64,000 nucleotides of DNA, taken from NCBI RefSeq assembly GCF_039503195.1, contig NZ_JBCJKP010000001.1, positions 2,294,001-2,358,000 on the forward strand. Reading direction: 5' to 3'. The translations under genes were made by a program, and so were the position numbers. The notes beneath the pieces were generated by a model that was not told where the DNA came from, ran no database searches, and worked only from the letters and a program-made list of their open reading frames with translations. This DNA comes from Streptomyces mirabilis (GTDB taxonomy: Bacteria; Actinomycetota; Actinomycetes; Streptomycetales; Streptomycetaceae). Positions 55,756-63,900 of the stretch are shown in pieces (position 1 is the first letter of the stretch; every line of letters starts with the position of its first letter).

Positions 55756-56628
55756 TCAGCCCTTCAGTCCGGAGGTCGCCATACCGTCGATCAGGTAGCG
55801 CTGGAAGGCGAGGAAGAAGAGGAGCACGGGCAGCAGGGCGACCAGTGACATCGCGATCATGCCGCCGTAGTTGGCGACGCCTTCCTGGTCGCGGAACATC
55901 ATCATGCCGAGCGAGACCGTGTACTTGCTGGGCTCGTTGAGGTAGATCAGCGGGCCCATGAAGTCGTTCCAGGCGTTGATGAAGGTGAAGATCGCGCTCG
56001 TGATGAGGGCGGGGCGGCACAGCGGCAGCACGATCGACCAGTAGATCCGCAGATGGCCACAGCCGTCGAGCCGGGCCGCCTCGTCCAGTTCGCGCGGCAG
56101 GTTCCGCATGAACTGGACCATGAGGAAGACGAAGAACGCCTCGGTGGCCAGGTACTTGCCGATGAGCAGCGGAACGTAGGTGTTGACCAGTTCCATCTTC
56201 TGGAACATCACGTACTGCGGGATCAGCAGCACGTGATACGGCAGCAGGAGCGTGCCGATCATGAGCGAGAACAGCAGGTTCCGCCCGGCGAACCGGATCT
56301 TGGCGAAGGCGTAGGCCGTCAGCGAGCAGGAGATGAGGATGCCGACGACGGAGCCGAGCGCGTAGAACAGGGAGTTCTGGAAGAAGGTCGCGATCGAGAT
56401 GTCCGCGATGCCGTCGGCCAGCCCCTTGAAGTTGCCGAGGACGGGGCTGGTCGGGAACAGGTTCAGGCTGCCGATGATGTCCCGGCTGGGCTTGAACGAG
56501 GCGCCGATGACCCAGATGACGGGATAGAGGACGACCGCGAGGATCAGCAGCGCGCCGATGTGCCAGACCAGCGAGCCGGTATGTTTGCGGCTGTCGACTT
56601 CGAGGGGCTTGCGCAGGGTGGTGCTCAT
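55756..56628 (-). CDS. Carbohydrate ABC transporter permease
   Basis: MalG/YesQ-type permease of 290 residues with six membrane segments and the EAA loop (ELDEAARLDGCGHLRIYWSI). The start ATG at 56628 overlaps the previous permease's stop (ATGA). It ends WNDFMGPLIYLNEP and then YLIDGMATSGLKG, typical of this group. With the adjacent permease and binding protein it forms a sugar importer. No ATPase is encoded here; a shared MsiK-like ATPase elsewhere is normal in Streptomyces. Confidence 0.93.
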   Translation of the reverse strand: MSTTLRKPLEVDSRKHTGSLVWHIGALLILAVVLYPVIWVIGASFKPSRDIIGSLNLFPTSPVLGNFKGLADGIADISIATFFQNSLFYALGSVVGILISCSLTAYAFAKIRFAGRNLLFSLMIGTLLLPYHVLLIPQYVMFQKMELVNTYVPLLIGKYLATEAFFVFLMVQFMRNLPRELDEAARLDGCGHLRIYWSIVLPLCRPALITSAIFTFINAWNDFMGPLIYLNEPSKYTVSLGMMMFRDQEGVANYGGMIAMSLVALLPVLLFFLAFQRYLIDGMATSGLKG

Positions 56629-57593
56629 CGGGCGTCCTCCTCGTAGTGCACCCACCGCTTCTGGGACCAGAAGAGGACGGCCGTCACCAACGCCACGGCG
56701 AGCAGCAGCATCCAGGCCATGGCGGACGCGAAGCCCATCTGGGACTCCCTGAAGCCCTTCTGGTACAGGTAGCAGGTGTAGACGAGCGTGGCGTCCGCCG
56801 GTCCGCAGGTGGCGTTGGAGACCACGTACGCCGAGCCGAAGATCTGGAAGGAGTGGATGGTCTCCAGGAGCACGTTGAAGAAGAGCACCGGCGAGATCAT
56901 CGGCAGGGTGATGCTCCAGAACCGCCGGAACGGTCCCGCGCCGTCCACCTCGGCGGCCTCGTACAGCTCCTTCGGCACCTGCTTGAGTCCGGCGAGGAAG
57001 ATCACCATGGGGGCGCCGAACTGCCAGACGGTGAGCGCGACCAGGCTGTAGAGCACCCAGTTCGGGTCGCCGACCCACCCTCCCGTGTGGAAGCCGAGGA
57101 ACGACTGCGTGCGGTCCACGATGGCGTCGTCGGAGAAGAGCGCGCGCCACACGAATCCGACGGAGACGCTCGCCCCGATGAGCGAAGGGGCGTAGAAGGC
57201 GGCCCGGTAGAAGGCCTGCCCCCGTCGGCTCTGCGCGAGCAGCAGGGCCACTCCGAGCGCGAGCAGCAGCTTGAGCGGGGTGCCGATGACGACGTACTTC
57301 GCCGTCACCTCGACCGACTTCTGCCACCGCGGATCGTGGAACATCGTGGTGAAGTTGTCGAAGCCGATCCACTTCGGCGAATTGAAGAGGTTGTAGTCGG
57401 TGAACGCGAAGTAGAGGGAGGCGGCCATCGGGCCCGCGGTCAGCAGCAGGAAGCCCGCGATCCACGGGGACATGAAGAGATAGCCGGCGAGGTTTTCCCG
57501 GCGCCCCCGCCGCTTTTTGGCGGCGGGGGCCTCGGGGCGTATCTCCGGGGCGTCGGGCGGAGAGTCCTTGACGAGCGTCACGACGGTTCCCAT
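56625..57593 (-). CDS. Carbohydrate ABC transporter permease
   Basis: MalF/YesP-type permease of 322 residues. A basic N-terminus (AAKKRRGRRENLAGYLF) precedes six membrane segments, with SLYFAFTDYNLFNSP near the start and the EAA loop in ELYEAAEVDGAGPFRRFW. Its ATG shares a base with the stop of the binding-protein gene (TGATG), and its stop overlaps the next permease. Translation of all three is therefore coupled. Confidence 0.94.
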   Translation of the reverse strand: MGTVVTLVKDSPPDAPEIRPEAPAAKKRRGRRENLAGYLFMSPWIAGFLLLTAGPMAASLYFAFTDYNLFNSPKWIGFDNFTTMFHDPRWQKSVEVTAKYVVIGTPLKLLLALGVALLLAQSRRGQAFYRAAFYAPSLIGASVSVGFVWRALFSDDAIVDRTQSFLGFHTGGWVGDPNWVLYSLVALTVWQFGAPMVIFLAGLKQVPKELYEAAEVDGAGPFRRFWSITLPMISPVLFFNVLLETIHSFQIFGSAYVVSNATCGPADATLVYTCYLYQKGFRESQMGFASAMAWMLLLAVALVTAVLFWSQKRWVHYEEDAR

Positions 57594-58882
57594 CAGGAGG
57601 CGAGGGCGGTCTTCGCCTCGGAGAAGAACTGCTTGACCGCGTCGGCGACCTTGGTCGTGCCCTGCGACATGTCACCGCCGATGCGCAGGAAGGCGGACTC
57701 GCAGGTGTCGGCGCCCGCCGGGTGCGGGGTGATGGTGCCGAGCACTCCGGCCGCGGCGACATCCGTCTCGTACTTCGCGATCGCCTGGTTGGGCGCGTCG
57801 GCCGGCTTGTAGGCGTCGAACTGCTCGGTGGTGGCGAGGATGCCCCGGTCGTAGCCCATGATCTTGCCGACCTCGGGGTCGTGGACCATGAAGTTGATGA
57901 ACTGGGCGACCTCCTTGGGGTGCTTGGTGCGTGCGGAGGCGCTCAGCATCAGGGAGGCGAGGTACTGACCGGTCTGCTTGCCGTCGGTGGTCGGGATCGG
58001 CGCGAGACCGTAGGTGCTGGTGCCCTCGGCGGTGTAGCGGACCGTGAAGTTGTCCCAGGTGAACTCGGAGGCGCCGTGGGCCGCCGAGAGCGAGGACTTG
58101 GGCTTGTCCTGCTCGACCCGCTTGGGGTCGGTGACGATGCCCGCCTTGACGCGGTTGTAGCCGTCCGTCCACCACTCCGTCAGGTCGGCCTCGTCGAAGC
58201 CGAGTCCGTCCTTGGTGAAGAACGCCTTGCCGTTCTGCCGAAGGTAGAGGTCGTACAGATACATGATGCTGAAGTAGCCGGTGTCGCCGGGCAGCTTCTG
58301 GGTGTCGTGGATCTTCTTGAGGGCGGCGAAGTACTCGTCCCAGGTCCAGCCCTGCTTCGGCTTGACGCCCGCCTTCTCAAACACCTTCTCGTCGATGACA
58401 AGTGACATGGTGTTGGATCCGACCGGAATACCGAGCTGCTTTCCGTCGACCTGACCGACCTTCTCGACTCCGGCGCGGAAGTTGTCGAGGCTCAGATTTC
58501 CCGCTTCTATCTGAGGCTTGAGGTCGAGCAGGACACCTCTCTTGTCGTACTTCCGCAGGAATCCGACGGCGTTCTGGAATACGTCCGGGGGATTTCCGCC
58601 GGCGGCCTGGGTCTGGAACTTCTCCCAAAAGGCCACGTAATCCTGGAAGTCGGTCTTCACTTTGATCTTCGGGTACTTCTTCTCGAAGAGCGCGATGGAC
58701 TGGTTGATCCTCTTCGCCCGCTCGTCGGCACCCCACCAGGCGTACCGGATCGTGACCGTCCCGTCCCCGGAGCTGCCGCCGTCCCCGCCACAGCCCGTCG
58801 TCGCGGCCAGCCCCAGCGTGGCCAGTGAAGCTCCGGCCGCCTTGAGGACCGTACGCCTCTCAACACTCCCGTTGTTACCCAC
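57593..58882 (-). CDS. Sugar ABC transporter substrate-binding lipoprotein
   Basis: A 429-residue extracellular binding protein. A Tat-like head (VERRTVLKAAGASLATLGLA) ends in a lipobox (AATTGCGGDGG). The mature part has the type-2 periplasmic fold (TIRYAWWGADERAKRINQSI, QGWTWDEYFAALKKI, FINFMVHDPEVGKIMGYDRG). The GTG at 58882 is chosen because GGGGAGG lies seven bases upstream. Its gene is first in the operon with an operator-like palindrome about 50 bases upstream. Likely cargo is rhamnogalacturonan oligosaccharide, inferred from the lyase partner. Confidence 0.92.
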   Translation of the reverse strand: MGNNGSVERRTVLKAAGASLATLGLAATTGCGGDGGSSGDGTVTIRYAWWGADERAKRINQSIALFEKKYPKIKVKTDFQDYVAFWEKFQTQAAGGNPPDVFQNAVGFLRKYDKRGVLLDLKPQIEAGNLSLDNFRAGVEKVGQVDGKQLGIPVGSNTMSLVIDEKVFEKAGVKPKQGWTWDEYFAALKKIHDTQKLPGDTGYFSIMYLYDLYLRQNGKAFFTKDGLGFDEADLTEWWTDGYNRVKAGIVTDPKRVEQDKPKSSLSAAHGASEFTWDNFTVRYTAEGTSTYGLAPIPTTDGKQTGQYLASLMLSASARTKHPKEVAQFINFMVHDPEVGKIMGYDRGILATTEQFDAYKPADAPNQAIAKYETDVAAAGVLGTITPHPAGADTCESAFLRIGGDMSQGTTKVADAVKQFFSEAKTALAS

Positions 58883-58920
58883 AGTCGGGCCTCCCCGCGA
58901 CGTCGTTGCCGCCTGCATGA

Positions 58921-58950
58921 ATCGTTTCAAGTAAGCGCTTGCTGGCACAA
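58921..58950 (-). promoter_or_regulatory. LacI-type operator over the sugar-operon promoter
   Basis: GTAAGCGCTTGC (58931-58942) is a near palindrome with the core AAGCGCTT, the pattern typical of LacI-family operators. On the minus strand it lies between a TTGTGC -35-like element (58950-58945) and a weak AACGAT (58926-58921), so a bound repressor would block the promoter. No LacI-family gene lies within the window; its regulator must be elsewhere. Confidence 0.55.
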
Positions 58951-60027
58951 GGTACGGAGGGCTTCCGAGCGCGTCAATGATTCGGACAGGAATTGGTGTG
59001 ACGCGGTTCGGCCGCGTGGCGAGGGGTGCTGGGGGCGCCGCCCCGTCGAGGTGCCTGAATGTGCAGGTCCGGGGCGCGCGGTCGGAGTGTCGAACGGAAA
59101 GCGACAGGTCGGGCGAGCGTGGGGCCAGGCCGAAAACACCTGCCGTGCGGGTGGGGATGCGGGGGCGCGGCGGGGGCGGAGGAGGGGTGGGTGGACCGAG
59201 AGTGAGGGGGTTGGGGGGCGGGTTTCCGCGAGGGGGTGGTGGTCGAACTGGCGTACGTGCGGGTGGGGATGGTGGGGGGTGGAGAGGTGCACAGGGGGGT
59301 GGGCTTCGGGGGCTCGGGGGCTGGACGGGTCGGTCCGGTGTCCGCCCTGGTCGGCGCGGGGGCGCGAGGACGTGGGGGCGCGTCCGCGATACGGGACGGT
59401 TGGTGCGCGTCCCTACGGCGACTCGCTCGCGCTGGTCCGGCGTTCGCCCCGGTGGGCGGGACGGTGTGGGGCCCGCGACGCTGAGTAGCGATGCGGAGTT
59501 CAAGATTTCGCGGGGCAGTGCCTGCCACACGCCCGGCGCCGCGCCGCGTCGCGTCCCGGCGGCGGTGCGCGCGAGCGGCGCGGAAGGTGCGCGGCGGTCC
59601 GGCCGACGCCCGGCGTCGGAGGGGTGAGCGGAGCCGCGTGGTCAACATGGCTGCACCGCAGGGCGGGACACCGTCGGTGACGGGCGGAGTTCGGACCGAG
59701 CAGCACTGAGGGAACGGACATCTATCCAGGTCAGCGGCTTGGGAGAGGTTTGCCGCTCGCCCGGAGTCCGTGTGCGGAGGGTGTTCGGGGGTGGGGGCGG
59801 GACTGGGCCCGAGCGGGGTGCCGGCGCCGATTCCGATGGCGGCCGCGGCCGTGACTCCGGCTGCGATCCTGACGCCCGCACCGGGACCGCTGCCGGTTGC
59901 GGTGCGGGCACGGAGTGCGGTCCGTCGGTGCCGTGGGCGCGCCCTCCGGCCGCCGCGGGGTGGTGCGGAAATGACGAAGGCGACCCTGCCCACGTGGTGC
60001 GTGGAACCGGGTCGCCTGTCGTGCTGG
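58951..60027. other. About 1.08 kb without a credible gene, G-rich on the plus strand
   Basis: Open frames on both strands here encode Arg/Pro/Gly-rich sequence with no motif, no ribosome site and no conserved-looking start. I judge them random. From about 59150 to 59330 the plus strand has repeated runs of three or more G, able to form G-quadruplexes. The downstream part (59640-60020) is less skewed and shows nothing recognisable. One plus-strand frame ending at 60068 reads through the tRNA and gives the well-known false motif GDTGIEPVTSSV. Confidence 0.6.
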
Positions 60028-60099
60028 TGGGCGATACTGGGATCGAACCAGTGACCTCTTCGGTGTGAACGAAGCGCTCTCCCGCTGAGCTAATCGCCC
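60028..60099 (-). tRNA. tRNA-Val (CAC), second copy
   Basis: Same cloverleaf and anticodon CAC as the gene at 49.2 kb, differing at two positions: C for T in the D-loop (GGGCGATTAGCTCAGCGGGA) and T for A in the T-loop (TTCGATC). Minus strand, 72 bases, CCA not encoded. It closes the 10.8-kb interval between the two copies. Its downstream side has only weak hairpins, in contrast to the perfect terminator of the first copy. Confidence 0.95.
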
Positions 60100-60147
60100 G
60101 GGCGCAGGGAGAACATTACCCCATGTCAGAGGGTGCTCCGACCAGCG

Positions 60148-60170
60148 AAGGAGCCTCCAGGAGGGACCTT
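60148..60170. terminator. Weak hairpin between tRNA-Val and the TIGR02611 gene
   Basis: AAGG-AG-CCTCC-A-GGAGG-GA-CCTT: two short stems with an internal loop, 11 bases past the end of the TIGR02611 gene on the minus strand. It is plausible as a terminator but weak. Confidence 0.35.
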
Positions 60171-60180
60171 CGCCCGTCGG

Positions 60181-60615
60181 TCACTCCTGGATGTTCCACG
60201 GCATCTGGACGCCGAACTTCCAGAGGTAGACGCCACCGAGGGCCGCGACGATGACGACACCGACACTGGTGAGGATGATGTTGCGGCGCCGCACCTTCGG
60301 GTCGAGCGCCCGCTGTGTCGCCTCCGTGACTTTGCGCTTCGTCCAGCGGAGCACCAGCTGGGCCCAGACGAACTCGGTCGCCCAGATCGCCAGGCCACCG
60401 AAGATCACCAGCCAGCCGGGGCCCGGCAGCGGAAGCATGATCACGCCCGCGCCGACCACCGCGAGCCCCACGACGAAAACACCCACCTGCCAGCTCAGAT
60501 GCAGCGCACGGCGGGCCTTGATGAATTCCGGCGCCCGCGATCCGAGCCGCCCTTCGATCTTCGTCTCACCATCGGCCGTGGCGACCTCGCCCGGCTCGTC
60601 ACTCCCCGTATTCAT
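60181..60615 (-). CDS. TIGR02611 family membrane protein
   Basis: A 144-residue protein. After an acidic head it has the family core LHLSWQVGVFVVGLAVVGAG, VIMLPLPGPGWLVIFGGLAI and a third membrane segment (ILTSVGVVIVAALGGVYLW) near the end. The PLPGPGW motif is diagnostic for this actinobacterial membrane family of unknown function. ATG at 60615. It diverges from ssgB; the 191-base spacer has no other gene. Confidence 0.85.
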   Translation of the reverse strand: MNTGSDEPGEVATADGETKIEGRLGSRAPEFIKARRALHLSWQVGVFVVGLAVVGAGVIMLPLPGPGWLVIFGGLAIWATEFVWAQLVLRWTKRKVTEATQRALDPKVRRRNIILTSVGVVIVAALGGVYLWKFGVQMPWNIQE

Positions 60616-60806
60616 ACGGCCAAACCCTACCGGAGAGAAACCGGTCACCGGAATGGCCCTATCCGGCGAACGTGCTCTCGGCCGGAAGAGTTACGTAAAG
60701 ACACGCAAAACACTCAGAGGGGTTTACAACGGCACCGTAGGTGGCATGTCGATTTCGCCGACGTGCGAATCCCCGAGCGCACACTGAGCGAAAGGCCCTG
60801 GCGCTT

Positions 60807-61220
60807 ATGAACACCACGGTCAGCTGCGAGCTGCACCTGCGCCTCGTTGTGTCGAGCGAGTCCTCACTGCCTGTACCCGCAGGACTGCGGTATGACACGG
60901 CCGATCCCTACGCCGTGCACGCCACCTTCCACACCGGAGCCGAGGAAACCGTCGAGTGGGTGTTCGCCCGCGACCTCCTCGCCGAGGGCCTGCATCGGCC
61001 CACCGGTACCGGCGACGTCCGAGTCTGGCCGTCCCGGAGCCATGGCCAGGGCGTCGTATGCATCGCCCTGAGCTCCCCGGAGGGCGAGGCCCTGCTGGAA
61101 GCCCCGGCGCGGGCCCTGGAATCGTTCCTGAAGCGAACCGACGCCGCCGTGCCCCCCGGCACGGAACACCGGCATTTCGATCTCGACACGGAGCTCTCAC
61201 ACATCCTGGCCGAGAGCTGA
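60807..61220 (+). CDS. ssgB: Sporulation and cell division protein SsgB
   Basis: SsgA-like protein that recruits FtsZ to sporulation septation sites in aerial hyphae. The 137-residue product MNTTVSCELHLRLVVSSESS... looks essentially identical to the S. coelicolor protein as I recall it. This includes YAVHATFHTGAEETVEWVFA and DVRVWPSRSHGQGVVCIALS. SsgB is the most conserved SsgA-like protein, found only in sporulating actinomycetes, so it supports the organism call. ATG at 60807 follows GAAAGG. In S. coelicolor ssgB is under sigma-H control; the upstream has GGTTTAC at 60721 but no clear promoter. Confidence 0.97.
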   Translation: MNTTVSCELHLRLVVSSESSLPVPAGLRYDTADPYAVHATFHTGAEETVEWVFARDLLAEGLHRPTGTGDVRVWPSRSHGQGVVCIALSSPEGEALLEAPARALESFLKRTDAAVPPGTEHRHFDLDTELSHILAES

Positions 61221-61797
61221 CGAGACCCCCATAGAGCCGCCCGGCGCCGTCCACTCGGGGAGACGGCTCGGGCCTAAACATCTGCAATGGGCACAACCGC
61301 AAGGGCACGAACACAGGCGCCGTCGCCGCGGACTCCCGCGGGGGCGGCGCCGGTGCGCGTGGTCGACGGCAGGCCTCGACGGCCCCAGCGCCGCCGCGCG
61401 TGGCCCGGGCGGCCCTTCCTGCCCTGCCCGGGGCAAGGACGTCGACGAGAGCCGATGAGAGCCGTTGAGGGCGCCGCCCGGGGCACGGGGCGGGCACGGG
61501 GCAGGCGCCGGGTCGAGTCGGGCCGACAGGCAGGGAGGGGTACGCCCGGCGGACTCACGCGACCCACCAGGCTCAACGTCGGCCCGGACGGGGCTGAGGC
61601 TGTTCCGCAGGCGTTCAGGGTGCCGTTCGTGGCCCGTGGAACCGACCCGCGACCGACCCGCCACCGGCCCGTGACCGGCCCGCAGTCGTGGCGGACCGCG
61701 TGCAGATCGACCGCCCCCGCTCCCCCACGCCAGGAAGCCACTACCATCGGCCAGCATCGGAGGGCGCCCGCCCGACCCCCAGGCCATGGAGCGAAAC
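61221..61797. other. 577 bases with no credible gene
   Basis: Open frames on both strands are Arg/Pro/Gly-rich without motifs, so I do not call them. A six-base inverted repeat GAGCCG/CGGCTC (61234-61269) could end the ssgB transcript. The last part leads to the next gene's ribosome site (GGAG at 61788). No repeat of the dispersed family is seen. Confidence 0.5.
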
Positions 61798-62355
61798 GTG
61801 CTGATCACCCACGACACCCGGCGCTCCCTCGACGCCGTGGTGGACCTGGTGAACACCGCGGCGGAGAACGACACGCCGGACGGGCTCGCGGACGTCGCGT
61901 CCCTCGACGAATTCGTACGAAAGCACGGGATCAGTGATGTCGGCGTGCTGTCGGAGCAGGACCTCGCGGCCGTACGCGAGGTCCGCGGCCGGTTCGCCGG
62001 AGTCTTCGCCGCCGACGACCCCCGTACCGCCGCGGGCCTCATCAACGAGTTGGTCGCCGTCGCGGGCACCACTCCCCGGCTCACCGACCACGACGGCTAC
62101 GACTGGCACGTGCACTACTTCGCGCCGGGCGCCTCCGTCGCCGACCACCTCGCGGCCGACTGTGGGATGGCGCTGGCGTTCTTCGTGGTCGCCGGAGAGC
62201 AGGACCGGCTGCGGCGCTGCGAGGCCCCGGACTGCCGGCACGCCTTCGTGGATCTCTCCCGCAACCGCTCGCGCCGCTACTGCGACAGCCGGACCTGTGG
62301 AAACCGGCTCCATGTGGCGGCGTACCGGGCGCGCCGCAAGGAAGCGGCGGGCTGA
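61798..62355 (+). CDS. ABATE/CGNR zinc-finger protein
   Basis: A 185-residue protein. The N-terminal two thirds match the ABATE domain (VLITHDTRRSLDAVVDLVNT, TDHDGYDWHVHYFAPGASVA). The C-terminal CGNR zinc finger reads LRRCEAPDCRHAFVDLSRNR, SRRYCDSRTCGNRLHVAAYR. It is a likely stress-associated transcription factor. The GTG at 61798 is preferred: GGAG ends six bases before it and the homologous start motif is VLITHDTRR. An ATG at 61786 would add four residues. Confidence 0.9.
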   Translation: MLITHDTRRSLDAVVDLVNTAAENDTPDGLADVASLDEFVRKHGISDVGVLSEQDLAAVREVRGRFAGVFAADDPRTAAGLINELVAVAGTTPRLTDHDGYDWHVHYFAPGASVADHLAADCGMALAFFVVAGEQDRLRRCEAPDCRHAFVDLSRNRSRRYCDSRTCGNRLHVAAYRARRKEAAG

Positions 62356-62422
62356 CGGACGCTGGACGCGCGGCGGGCTGACGGAGCCCTCGGCGGGTGA
62401 CGCCAGGGGCTCCGCGTACGGC

Positions 62423-62575
62423 TCAGAGCAGCAGCAGGTCGTGCAGCGAAGCCATGAGCAGCAGACAGCCGATCACCGCAAGGAAGATCATCAGCGGTGG
62501 CTGGGAAAGCGCGTAGAGACAACCCCGCGGCTCCTCGGGAGGGGCGGCGGTGTCGCTCTGTGTTGTGTCCAGCAT
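62423..62575 (-). CDS. Small 50-residue membrane protein
   Basis: An open frame from ATG 62575 to TGA 62423 that encodes a polar N-terminus (LDTTQSDTAAPPEEPRG), then CLYALSQPPLMIF and a single hydrophobic helix ending LMASLHDLLLL. The amphipathic N-terminus, one clean membrane segment and GC-typical codons support a real gene. The ribosome site is weak (CGCGAG). Function unknown. It lies between the zinc-finger gene and a minus-strand membrane protein gene. Confidence 0.6.
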   Translation of the reverse strand: MLDTTQSDTAAPPEEPRGCLYALSQPPLMIFLAVIGCLLLMASLHDLLLL

Positions 62576-62719
62576 CTCGCGGCGATGATGACGCAGCCAC
62601 GACCCGCTCAGCGATCAACACGCCCGGAATGACCGGGAGTTCGCCAATATCCGCGATGAGCAGGCACGAACGTGATCGTTTCCGCGCTCTCCCATGATCC
62701 TCTGTGTCGTTTCAGTCCG

Positions 62720-63166
62720 TCATATGCCGCGCTTCTTCAAGATCGCCTCGATGTCGCTGAAGTCGTCCTCGGAACCCGTGGCCCGGGGTGTCGTCGCGGG
62801 CCGGGCGGCCGGACGGGAGCCCTGGCTCAGCGAGGGCGCCGAGGACGCGGGGGCAACCGCCTCCCGCCGAGCGGCCCGGGCGGCCGCCTTGCGTTCCTTC
62901 CGGGTCCCGCCGCCACGCCGCTCCACGGCCCGCGTGGTCATGAACAGCAGCCAGGCCACGCCCAGCACACCGAAGCCCGCCCATGCGGTGGGGCTGAAGG
63001 CGGTGTCGGCCAGCCAGCCGACGACTCCGGTCATCACCAGGCCGACCGGCACCAGCGAGTAGGCGGCGATGCGGGCGGCGGAGAGGAACCGCTTGCGGTA
63101 GGCCGTGACCGCGGCGATGCCGAGGCCGGCCGCGGAGACGGCGGAACAGACAGTCTCGGCAATCAT
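62720..63166 (-). CDS. Hypothetical membrane protein
   Basis: A 148-residue protein with three membrane segments in the first 85 residues (ETVCSAVSAAGLGIAAVTAY, AAYSLVPVGLVMTGVVGWLA, AGFGVLGVAWLLFMTTRAVE). A basic, disordered tail follows, ending EDDFSDIEAILKKRGI. The tail's final acidic/basic motif recurs in this kind of Streptomyces protein. ATG at 63166 preceded by GGAGGA. Divergent from the DsbA-family gene; function unknown. Confidence 0.75.
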   Translation of the reverse strand: MIAETVCSAVSAAGLGIAAVTAYRKRFLSAARIAAYSLVPVGLVMTGVVGWLADTAFSPTAWAGFGVLGVAWLLFMTTRAVERRGGGTRKERKAAARAARREAVAPASSAPSLSQGSRPAARPATTPRATGSEDDFSDIEAILKKRGI

Positions 63167-63337
63167 CCGGTCCTCCAGGGCAGGGCTCGGCAGAGCGGGT
63201 CGGTTCGTCCCTTCCATCCTGCACCGCCCCACGCCCGATATGCCATGCTCCGGGCGGACCTCAGGGACATCTCCGGGTCGGGGTCCTCCCCAGGTCCCGG
63301 TTGGGGCACCGTCGGCAGGGCTGGGAGACTGGGTGCC

Positions 63338-63856
63338 ATGAACGACTCCTCCGCAGCCCGCGCCACCGCCGTCCTGGACGTCTGGTGCGAACTCCAGTGC
63401 CCCGACTGCCGCAGCGCCCTCGCCGACCTGCGCGCGCTGCGCGCCCGCTACGGCGACCGTCTGGAGCTGCGGCTGCGGCACTTCCCGCTGGAGAAGCACA
63501 AGCACGCCTTCGCCGCCGCGCAGGCCGCCGAGGAGGCCGCGGAGCAGGGCCGGTCCTGGCCGTATGTCGAGGCGGTCCTCGACCGTGTCGAGGAACTGGA
63601 CCGCAAGGGCGAGCCCTTCCTGATCGAGGTGGCCCGCGAACTCGGTCTGGACGCCGAGGAGTTCGACACCGCCCTGATCGACGGCCGGCACATCCTGATC
63701 GTCGACGCCGACCAGGCCGAGGGCAAGGCCATCGGCGTGACCGGCACCCCGACGTACTTCATCGGCGGCGAGCGGCTCGACGGCGGCAAGAGCCAGGAGG
63801 GCCTGCGCGAGCGCATCGAGGAGATCGCCGACCGCCTGCTGGCCGAGGACGCGTAG
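63338..63856 (+). CDS. DsbA-family thioredoxin-fold protein
   Basis: A 172-residue thioredoxin-fold protein. WCELQCPDCRSALAD carries a CPDC active site after the first strand. GVTGTPTYFIGGERLDGG has the cis-proline loop, and a helical insert (AAAQAAEEAAEQGRSW) lies between, as in DsbA/FrnE-type proteins. No signal peptide is present, so it is probably cytoplasmic. ATG at 63338. It is not linked to the VKOR gene at 13.2 kb. Confidence 0.88.
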   Translation: MNDSSAARATAVLDVWCELQCPDCRSALADLRALRARYGDRLELRLRHFPLEKHKHAFAAAQAAEEAAEQGRSWPYVEAVLDRVEELDRKGEPFLIEVARELGLDAEEFDTALIDGRHILIVDADQAEGKAIGVTGTPTYFIGGERLDGGKSQEGLRERIEEIADRLLAEDA

Positions 63857-63900
63857 CCCTCGTTCTCGCGAAGTGGTTCGGAGCGGGTTCTCGTAGTGGT

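Noticed and set aside
58974..59993. Minus-strand frame of 339 residues in the G-rich region
   Set aside because: Arg/Pro-rich throughout, no motif, typical of a random frame in high-GC DNA.
59739..60068. Plus-strand frame ending in GDTGIEPVTSSV
   Set aside because: The ending is the antisense of tRNA-Val and a well-known false annotation; it has no ribosome site or domain.
49243..60099. Integrated prophage or genomic island with attachment sites
   Set aside because: No integrase, excisionase or phage gene is present between the tRNA copies.
61287..61937. Plus-strand 216-residue frame after ssgB
   Set aside because: Arg-rich, no start context, overlaps the zinc-finger gene in another frame.
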